A DNA stretch of 64,000 bases from Schistocerca nitens (lineage: Eukaryota > Arthropoda > Insecta > Orthoptera > Acrididae). Positions 56,600 through 64,000 of this stretch are shown here, piece by piece (position 1 is the stretch's first letter; every line of letters starts with the position of its first letter). The notes beneath the pieces are model-generated. The model did no database searches. It worked only from the letters and a program-made list of their open reading frames with translations, and was not told the origin of the DNA. The translations under genes and the position numbers were made by a program. Location of the stretch: assembly GCF_023898315.1 (NCBI RefSeq), contig NC_064614.1:380431348-380495347 (forward strand), read 5' to 3'.

Positions 56600-57140
56600 T
56601 TGCAGAGGGTGGCCGGATACCCTTGGATGTCGCCAACCCGAACCCCCTACATCTAGATCTACATCTACATCTACATCTACATGGATACTCTGCAAATCAC
56701 AGTTAAGTGCCTGGCAAGAGGGTTCATCGCACCACCTTCACAATTCTCTATTATTCCAATCTCGTATAGTGCGCGGAAAGAATGAACACCTATATCTTTC
56801 CGCACGAGCACTCATTTCCCTTATATCATCGTGGTGATCGTTCCTCCCTATGTAGGTCGGTGTGAACAAAATATTTTCGCATTCCCTGGGACGGAGTTGG
56901 TGTACCCCATCTGTCTGCGTCTAGTGTAAAGCATGAAATAGTGTGAATGTGTTCAACTGTCTGCAAGTCGTGTAACTGAGGCGGTACGCAGGGACGAGCC
57001 CGGTATTCACCTAGCGGGATGTGGAAAACGGCCTAAAAACCTCGTCGTTAAACCGCCGGGTGTATTCGATATGGGGCCGGCACGCCTACCCGAATCCAGG
57101 AAGCAGCGCATTAGCGCTCTCGGCTACCCTGGCGGGTTAT
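56600..57140 (-). repeat. tRNA-like repeat, split by a LINE fragment
   Basis: On the minus strand the head has GGGTAGCCGAGAGCGCTAAT (A-box part) and an ATCGAAT B-box-like core near 57070, and the body has CCGTTTTCCACATCCCGC, GGTGAATACCGGGC and GCGTACCGCCTCAGTTACAC. The body continues to the left of the LINE as CCAACCCGAACCCC (56630-56644), and resumes as CCCTGGGACGGAG at about 56885. Confidence 0.65.
56648..56884 (-). mobile_element. LINE 3' fragment with (GATGTA)n tail
   Basis: Tail of four to five TACATC units at 56648-56681 on the plus strand, then the 3' end and last codons of the CR1/Jockey-like LINE (GGTTCATCGCACCACCTTC, CGTGGTGATCGTTCCTCCC). Only about 235 bp long, strongly 5' truncated. 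Confidence 0.85.
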
Positions 57141-59874
57141 TTACTATAAAGTGACTATTTATGGAAAAATATAGTTAGCTCAAAACAGATGTAAATTGAT
57201 TTTGGCCAGAGTTGTGAGAGGGGGAAGAAAACTGGGGGGACGAAGACTTGGCGCTAGAAAATAACCATGGAGCGAGTACTCTACCAGGGCTGTCAGTTCA
57301 ATTACTAGTACACAATTTTAGCATGTATCATTTCTAGATCAAATAATGTGCGTGGCTGAGTATACAGCACTCCTTTCATTATATGCTCCTTCAGATTTTT
57401 GAAAATAAGTTCCACTGAACTGCTACCGGAAATCGTTGCAGAATCATCAATCCACCGATCTCACTACAGTCTGGTAGTCGGTGGTGCGGGGAGGGGGCGG
57501 CGTTATTGACGCTGGCTCGTAGATGCTAAACAGGCGCCCTTGAACTGCGTGTTATAGTCACGTGACACCTGTTACTGCCTACAGTGAAGCCTTGAAGAGT
57601 GATAAGCAGTTAGGGTGTCAACATATCGTAATTTTCTGTACAACCGTTGTGCTCCAGTAACATCAAAAACTGTGTACCCTAATCCATAATCTGATGCATC
57701 TGCATATGATCAGAAAGGATACTCGAAATATAGATGAAATAATAATGTTGTACTACACAAGCAATTTAAAATTGTATTGAACTGTCCACTTCACATCCAG
57801 GGTCTATCTTTGTGTAATTCTCAGTTTCAAGATATACTTCTTGACGCCTGTGTAGGAGTAAGTTTCGGAGTTAAACTCATAGAATGCCTCCATTCTTGAA
57901 CCCCACTCGATTACGTGATAATCAGTTGCAATGAAGTTAAATATTTCTCTTTGATGTACCATGCATTTCAATGACGGTTTCCATAAGTAACATTTTCCGC
58001 TTATTTTCTAATGTTAACACGAACTGTTTTTTATTGGTTGAAGGTGTCCACGCAAAGGGTACCAGCGACCGATAATTGTAGCTGCTGGTAAGAACTAAGG
58101 ACTGTCCTCACAAAAGTCGATATCTACAAGAAATAAACATTTTATTGAATTACTTGAACATTACACATTGCTGATATCTACAAAAGTATGTTTTACTAAT
58201 AAATTCTTGATACATAATAGAACGAAAGAAAAACATTTCTGTAAGCTTTCAGTTGCAAATAAAGAAATGTAAAAATCATTAATTTTTTCCAAAGCTCAAC
58301 ATCTACTAATTAATTATTTTATAGCAGTAATGTTCTAGTTTATTTTAACTAATCAGTTTCTTCAGTAAGGTACTATACCTCTTTATCCCTTATCACATTC
58401 ATCGCAACATTCTAGCGCCTTTCCATAGATTTATCGGGCTTCTTCTGATGATCTATCAAAAAATCTCTTTAGTTTCTTTAAATCGTCAGATTTTTTTTTA
58501 ACTTTCGCATGCTTTCTAGGTTGTATTACAGCAGACTGACCAATGCCCTAGAAACTGTCTACGCTAGTTTTGTTCACTTCATCAATTATCGGAGAGGAAA
58601 AGTGTAAGTATGTTTCTACTTTGTATATGACACTACACTGCGTTTCTGTATACACAGTGTAGTGCCATATATATTTTCAGCCAGTTTGACTATTTGAATG
58701 GCTTCTCTTTTATTACTGTAATATAGTTGTCTTGAAATCATACACATGTTAGTCATTGCCGAGAACCATACAGATACCATGGTTGCTCAGAACGTCATGA
58801 TAACGAGATGGTAAGGTTATAGTTTCAAATCTTCTTACTTCCTTTTTAATGGTATTAAATATCCTGTCAAGGAATGTGTGACTGTGGCCCCTGATTGGGA
58901 AGTACTGAGCTACTTAGACGAAAACTAAGAATAACTGTCTACCACAAGCAGTGGATCTTCACATTTGGCAAAACTCATTTCGTATATGTCTAGTTTAGAC
59001 TAATTTAACAGCTTTGTGTGCAAAATTAAACAAGTAAGTTTTCATAAAATCCGTATTATGCAGTACGTTCATTTCATTTAGAAGTACTCGAATACCTATG
59101 TAACTCATTTTTGCAAATTTTTTAGTTGTTGAGTCTCACAGTGTCGTGCTAAATATTCAGTCCACTTATACAAACCTTATATTTTTATTGTCAGCTGTCT
59201 TGCCTTTGCAACGAGTGTACGCATTCGTCTGAACTCTGGAAAGAACCAGGCATCGAAGAATTACCAGTTGTTTTGCAGCTGCCTACATTAACTATACTTT
59301 TTGCTTGATACAGAAGATAGTACTGACAACTATCTGAAAATCAATCGTATCAGAATTCTACTTCGTTACGCTACGTTTACGAAGCAGAGGAGATGAAATG
59401 GCACTATTTTAGAAGCCTTATGATCCACGTCTAGCATATTCCCCGCCTCTTTTGCATAAAGTTTCACTGCCAACACTCGAATGCCGTTCTGAAATGCATG
59501 CATGGTTTCTTTTTAAAAATCTACAACCACTTAGATTTCTCGGTTGATAAGAAAAAGTTTCGAAAATTGATCAATCGGCGATGGATTTGCCCCTATACAA
59601 ACCATCAGTTGTTCAAAACTGGCTATCTTCAAAAATTTCGAAAATAATTATGGTTAACAGATTAGGTGTCTACATGTCTCAATCGATTAGTGGCGTTCAT
59701 GAGCTAGTGGTACGATCATAGTTGCTTATATTTTGTAGGGGTCTCAAAGAGACACCTTAAAATGTCTCGTTCTATTACATTATACCAAAAGTTATTTTCA
59801 GGCCTCGAAACGGGTTAGAAGCACTTCGCGGCGCTTTTTTTCTGTGTTTAATTGAGCGAAGAAATGTGTGAGGA
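57141..59874. other. AT-rich unannotated stretch
   Basis: No element recognised over 2.7 kb apart from the short hairpin at 58624-58671. Confidence 0.4.
58624..58671. repeat. 19-bp inverted repeat, 10-nt loop
   Basis: TATATGACACTACACTGCG (58624-58642) against CACAGTGTAGTGCCATATA (58653-58671), two mismatches that can be G-U pairs on one strand. Arms are short for a microRNA precursor. Confidence 0.75.
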
Positions 59875-62315
59875 AATAAAAGAAATTATTCAGATAGTTA
59901 AGGGAGACGAAAATTTAATTGTGATGGGGGACTGGAATTCCACATTAGGAAAAGGAAGAGAAAGAAAAAAAATTAGATGAATGTGGTCTGCGGGAAAGGA
60001 ACGAAAGAGGCAGCCTGATAGAATTTTGCACAGAGCACAATTTAATCATCACAAACATTTGGTTTAAGAATCATGAAGGAAGGTTGTGGACATGGAAGAG
60101 ACCTGGAGACACGGGAAAGTTTGAAATAATGGTAAGACAGAGATGTCGGAACCAGTTTTCAAATTGTAAGAGGTTTCCAGGGGCAGATGTGGTCTCTGAC
60201 CACAATTTATTGGTGATGAACTGTAGATCGAAGCTGAAGAAACTGCAAAGGGGTAGCAAATTAAGGATATAGGACCTGGATAAACTGAAAGAAACAGAGG
60301 TCCTTGAGAGTTTCAGAGGGAGCATTAGGGAACGATTGAAAAGAACAGGGGAATGGAATAAAGTACAAGAAGAAGGGATAGTTTTGAGAGGTGAAATAGC
60401 GAAGGCAGCAGAGGATCAAGTAGGTAAACAGACGAAGGCTAGTAGAAATCTTTGGATAATGCAAGAGATATTGAATTTGATTGATGAAAGGAGAAAATAT
60501 AAAAATACAGTAAATGAAGCAGGCGAAAGGAATAGAAACGTGTACATGCGACTGTTGGGAAGTGCAAAATATCCAAGCAGGAATGGTCAGAGGAAAAATG
60601 TAAGCATTTAGAAGCATGTTTCACGAGGGGAAAGACAAATGCCGCCTACTAGAAAATTAAGGAGCCTTTGGAAAAAAGAGAAGCAGTTATGTAAATATCA
60701 AGAGTTCAGATGGAAAACCAGTCCAAAACCAGACAAGGGGAAGTTGAAAGGTGGAAGGAGTATATAGAGGGTCTGTACAAGGGAAATGAACTTGAAAGCA
60801 ATACTATAGAACGGGAAGAGGACGTAGATGAGAATGAGATCGGGGATACTATACTGAAAGAAGGATTTTACAGAGCGCTGAAAGACCTAAGTCGAAAGAA
60901 GGCCCTGGGAGTAGACGACTACTGATAGCCTTTGGAGAGCTAACCATGACAAAGAGGTTCGAGACAGGAAAAATACCCTCACTCTTCAAAAAGGATGTAA
61001 TACTTCCAATTACAAGGAAATCAGGTTCTGAAAGGCGTGAAAATTACCGAACTATCAGTTTAAACGTCATGGTTGCAAAGTACTAACACGAATTATTTAT
61101 AGAAGAATGGAAAAACTGGTAGAATCAAACCTCAGGGAAGTGCAGTTTTGATTTTGCAGAAACGTAGGAACACGTAAAGCGATACTGACCATACGACTTA
61201 CTTTAGAGCATAGGTTAAAGAAAGGCAGACCTAGGTTTATAGCATATGTAAACTTAGAGAATGCTTTTGACAATGTTGATTGGAATACTCTTTTTGAAAT
61301 TCTGAGGTTACCAGGAGTAAAATATAGGGAGCGAAAGGCTATTTACAACTAGTTCAGAAACCAGGTGGTAGCTATAAGAGTCGAGTGGTATGAAAAGGAA
61401 GCAGTGATTGAGAAGCGAGTCAGACATGGTTGCAACCTATAGCCGATGTTATTCGATCTATACATTGAGAGAACAGTAAAGGAAACCAAAGAAATTTTTT
61501 TAGTATAATCGAAGTTCAGGGAGAAGAAATAAAAACTCTGAGGTTTGACGAAGACATTATAATTCTGTCAGATTCAACAATGGACATGGAAGAGCAGTTA
61601 AACGGAAAGGACAGTGTCTTGAAAGAGGATATAAGATGAACATCAACGGAAGCAGAACGAGGGTAATGGAATGTAGTAGAATTAAATCATGTTATGCTGA
61701 GGGAATTAGATTTCAAAATGAGACACTTAAAGTAGTAGATGAGTTTTGCTAGTTGGGCAGCAAAATAACTGAGGATGATCTGAGTAGAGAGGATATAAAA
61801 TGTAGACTGATGATGGCAAGGAAAGCATTTCTGAATAAGAGAAGTTTGTTAACATCGAGTATAGATTTAAGTGTCAGGAAGTCGTTTCTGAAAGTATTTG
61901 TATGGAGTGTAGCCATATATGTATGTGCAACGTGGACGATAAACAGCTTTGACATAAGAGAATAGAAGCTTTTGAAATGTGGTGCTACAGAAGAATGCTG
62001 AGGATTAGATGGTAGATCACTATTTAATGAGAAAGTACTGAAGAGAACTCATGAGGAAAGAAATCTGTGGCACAACCTGACTAGAAGAAGGGATCGGTTG
62101 ATAGGACACATTCTGAAACATCAAGAGATGACGAATTTGGTGCTGGAGGGAAGTGTGGGGCGTAAAAATCGTAGAGGGAGACCAAGAGATGAATACAGTA
62201 AGCAGATTCCGAAAGAGGAGGGTTGCAGTGGTTACTTGGAAATGAAAAGGCTTGCACAGTATAGAGTAACGTGCACAGCTCTATGAAAGGAGTCTTCAGA
62301 CTGAAGACTACAATA
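59875..62315 (+). mobile_element. APE-type LINE (RTE-like), near full coding span but decayed
   Basis: Endonuclease pieces come first: EDENLIVMGDWNSTLGKG-like at 59915-59960, LIITN…KNHEGRLWTWKRPGD at 60040-60110 and ADVVSDHNLLVMNCRSK at 60186-60235 (SDH catalytic motif). The reverse transcriptase follows: VERWKEYIEGLY, LKDLSRKKALGVDD, MEKLVESNLREVQF, RFIAYVNLENAFDNVDWNTL, a LRFDEDIIILSDS-like palm near 61550, LGSKITEDDLSREDIKC and GRKNRRGRPRDEYSKQIPKE. It ends in an AAGACTACAATAACAAAA tail. More than ten stops or shifts disable it. It shares its C-terminal half with the copy at 15449-16520. Confidence 0.85.
61753..62286 (+). pseudogene. C-terminal reverse-transcriptase pieces of the LINE
   Basis: Two open pieces (61753-61965 and 62098-62286) cover the region after the palm: KAFLNKRSLLTSSIDLSVRK, FLKVFVWSVAIYVCATWTIN, then IGHILKHQEMTNLVLEGSVG and the basic RRGRPRDEY segment. 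In the 16-kb copy the YGSETCTL motif is conserved where this one has YVCATWTI. They belong to one decayed gene. Confidence 0.8.
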
Positions 62316-62319
62316 ACAA

Positions 62320-62635
62320 AAATGTGTAGTGGGTGGTGGTGGGTGTGTGAGCAGCGCAGCCGCTGTGCCCCACAGCGGGGCCTCAGATGAGCAGCTCTAA
62401 CCTGCTCTAGTGTAGTGCGGTGTAGTGTGGTGTGGTGCTAAGTGATCAGGCACGCCGTCGTGTTGTCTCGGCCATTACAGCCGGAGGGCTAATGGCCCCT
62501 GGCCTCCGGTCACACGGGCGACCACGGACAACTTGTTGCGTCGACGTCACTGCCATGGCCAAGGCACGGGCTAACACCGTGACATCTCCTCCACCCCTCT
62601 GCAGTCTCCTGAACAACATAATTATGTGTTCTTGA
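62320..62635. other. GC-rich block
   Basis: Imperfect GTAGTGCGGTGTAGTGTGG repeats near 62410-62440 and moderately GC-rich DNA around. No recognisable gene. Confidence 0.3.
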
Positions 62636-62880
62636 TTGCTTCTGGCTTGTGACTGGTTTGATGCGGCCCTCCACGAAACCTCTTCTTTGCCTACCTCTTC
62701 ATCTCAGAGTTCCATTCACACCCAACGTCCTCAGTTATAAGATGGTTATATTGTAGCCGCTGTATTCCTCTATAGGTTACAGTTTCTCGCAGTTCATCTT
62801 TCACTTCCGTATAGTAATCACTTCTATACGATGTCCATTCTCAGAAATTTATTCCTGAAATTGGGATCAATGTTCGATAC
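62636..62880 (-). mobile_element. Related LINE 3' fragment, internally deleted
   Basis: TGTGACTGGTTTGATGCGGC and CTACCTCTTCATCTCAGAGT match the 3' region seen at 15490-15550 (CTGGTTTGATGCAGC, CTTCTTCATCTCCCAGTA). The next part jumps to a TTCCGTATAGTAATCAC / CTCAGAAATTTATTCCTGA segment that corresponds to 15958-16010, so about 400 bp are missing. Diverged from both other copies. Confidence 0.6.
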
Positions 62881-62885
62881 TACAC

Positions 62886-63206
62886 TACTGGCCATAAAAA
62901 TTGCTACACCACGAAGATGACGTGCTACAGAAGCGAAATTTAACCGACGGGGAGAAGATGCTTTGATATGCAAATGATTAACTTTTCAGATCATTCACAC
63001 AAGGTTGGCGCGGGGGCGGCACCTACAACGGGCTGACATGAGGAAAGTTTCCAACCGATTTCTCATACACAAACAGCAGTTGACCGACGTTGCCTGGTGA
63101 AACGTTGTTGTGATGCCTCGTGTAAGGAGGAGAAACGCGTGCCATCACGTTTCCGACTTTGATAAAGGTCGGATTGTAGCCTATCGCGATTGCGGTTTAT
63201 CGTATC
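62886..63206 (+). mobile_element. 5' end of a Tc1-type element, cut by a LINE
   Basis: Begins in ACTGGCCATAAAAATTGCTA, a terminal sequence I recall from grasshopper Tc1 elements. The transposase start is at 63113: MPRVRRRNACHHVSDFDKGR, then IVAYRDCGLSY. The frame is interrupted at 63207 where the LINE tail repeats begin. The remaining element would lie beyond the right edge if it exists. Confidence 0.8.
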
Positions 63207-64000
63207 TACATCTACATCTACATCTACATTTATACTCCGCAAACCACCCAACGGTGTGTGGCGGAGGGCACTTTACGTGCCACTGTCATTTCCTCTCTTT
63301 CCTGTTCCAGTCGCGTATGGTTCGCGGGAAGAACGACTGTCTGAAAGCCTCAGTGCGCGCTCTAATCTCTCTAATTTTACATTCGTGATCTCGTGATCTC
63401 CTCTGGAGGTATAAGTAGGGGGAAGCAATATAATCGATACCTCATCCAGAAGCGCACCCTCTCGAAACCTGGCGAGCAAGTTACACCGCGATGCAGAGCG
63501 CCTCTCTTGCAGAATCTGCCACTTGAGTTTATTAAACATCTCCGTAACGCTATCACGGTTACCAAATAACCCTGTGACGAAACGCGCCGCTCTTCTTTGG
63601 ATCTTCTCTATCTCCTCCGTCAACCCGATCTGGTACGGATCCCACACTGATGAGCAATACTCAAGTATAGGTCGAACGAGTGTTTTGTAAGCCACCTCCT
63701 TTGTTGATGGACTACATTTTCTAAGCACTCTCCCAATGAATCTCAACCTGGTACCCGCCTTACCAACAATTATTTTTATATAATCATTCCACTTCAAATC
63801 GTTCCGCACGCATACTCCCAGATATTTTACAGAAGTAACTGCTACCAGTGTTTGTTCTGCTATCATGTAATCATACAATAAAGGATCCTTCTTTCTATGT
63901 ATTCGCAATACATTACATTTGTCTATGTTAATGGACAGTTGCCACTCCCTGCACCAAGTGCCTATCCGCTGCAGATCTTCCTGCATTTCGCTACAATTTT
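63207..64000 (-). mobile_element. LINE (CR1/Jockey-like), best-preserved copy, runs off the window
   Basis: Tail of four TACATC units at 63207-63230 on the plus strand, then a 3' untranslated segment and an uninterrupted reverse-transcriptase frame. It continues past the right edge, so its 5' structure is unknown. Confidence 0.92.
63273..64000 (-). CDS. LINE reverse transcriptase, C-terminal part (open, partial)
   Basis: At least 242 codons, open to the window edge. The first Met in view (63986) is internal; codons before it are open too. Motifs: QEDLQRIGTWCREWQLSINI followed by DKCNVLRI (region just after the FADD palm motif), VTSVKYLGVCVRNDLKWND, AGTRLRFIGRVLRKCSPST, TLVRPILEYCSSVWDPYQIG, EEIEKIQRRAARFVTG and LKWQILQERRSASRCNLLAR. 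This is the thumb and C-terminal region of a non-LTR reverse transcriptase that copies its RNA at a nicked target. Absence of stops and a clean tail indicate a recent insertion. Whether the full element is intact cannot be seen. Confidence 0.88.
   Translation of the reverse strand, partial: NCSEMQEDLQRIGTWCREWQLSINIDKCNVLRIHRKKDPLLYDYMIAEQTLVAVTSVKYLGVCVRNDLKWNDYIKIIVGKAGTRLRFIGRVLRKCSPSTKEVAYKTLVRPILEYCSSVWDPYQIGLTEEIEKIQRRAARFVTGLFGNRDSVTEMFNKLKWQILQERRSASRCNLLARFREGALLDEVSIILLPPTYTSRGDHEITNVKLERLERALRLSDSRSSREPYATGTGKRGNDSGT

Noticed and set aside
1-64000. CRISPR arrays, operons, bacterial terminators or ribosome binding sites
   Set aside because: The window is clearly from an animal genome; no regularly spaced short repeats with unique spacers occur.

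Overview
The window looks like intergenic or intronic DNA from a very large, repeat-rich insect genome, most likely an orthopteran (grasshopper or locust, Schistocerca-like). This rests on about seventeen copies of a tRNA-derived SINE whose body I recognise from such genomes, on LINEs with (GATGTA)n tails, and on many mariner/Tc1 elements with TA target duplications. No complete host protein-coding gene can be supported. Almost every recognisable open frame is a transposase or reverse-transcriptase remnant, or a by-product of SINE or GC-rich DNA.

Layout. 0-5.4 kb: two SINEs, a decayed mariner (3.19-4.05 kb) and an adjacent 801-bp mariner-type deletion derivative with ~100-bp inverted repeats (4057-4857). 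5.4-11.3 kb: a GC-rich block, a LINE 3' end, and two inverted SINEs, one of which splits a palindromic foldback element (10951-11291). 13.5-16.7 kb: a Tc1 pseudogene interrupted by a SINE, then a minus-strand LINE with a SINE and a 112-bp inverted duplication. 20.9-22.7 kb: a GC block with an RFX X-box motif and a PIF/Harbinger deletion derivative with TAA target duplication (21452-22658). 25.5-29.3 kb: a SINE, a long-inverted-repeat element with an internal ~56-bp tandem array (about 25950-26845), a Tc1-type element lacking a catalytic block (27694-28821) and a CpG-rich block with an X-box and a splice-donor-like site. 34.2-35.0 kb: the strongest promoter/first-exon candidate, a CpG island with paired CCAAT boxes, a CRE-like site and a GTAAGT donor. 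35.1-36.6 kb: a mariner 5' fragment and a LINE split by a SINE. 39.3-46.6 kb: a nearly intact Tc1 element (39339-40759), a decayed Tc1 copy and two mariner copies. 47-56 kb: SINEs, a Tc1 pseudogene, a DD41D (rosa-like) element (51447-52782) and LINE fragments. 59.9-64 kb: an APE-type LINE, a Tc1 5' end, and a better-preserved LINE inserted into that Tc1 and running off the window.

How the parts relate. Target-site duplications and interruptions give a relative chronology: SINEs and (GATGTA)n-tailed LINEs are among the youngest insertions, because they cut mariner/Tc1, foldback and LINE copies. Two different tRNA-like heads share one SINE body, and a third head carries a related body, which suggests head swapping. 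Three GC-rich islands carry X-box-like motifs, and two islands end in plausible splice donors. These are the places to look for host transcription units whose coding exons would lie outside the window.
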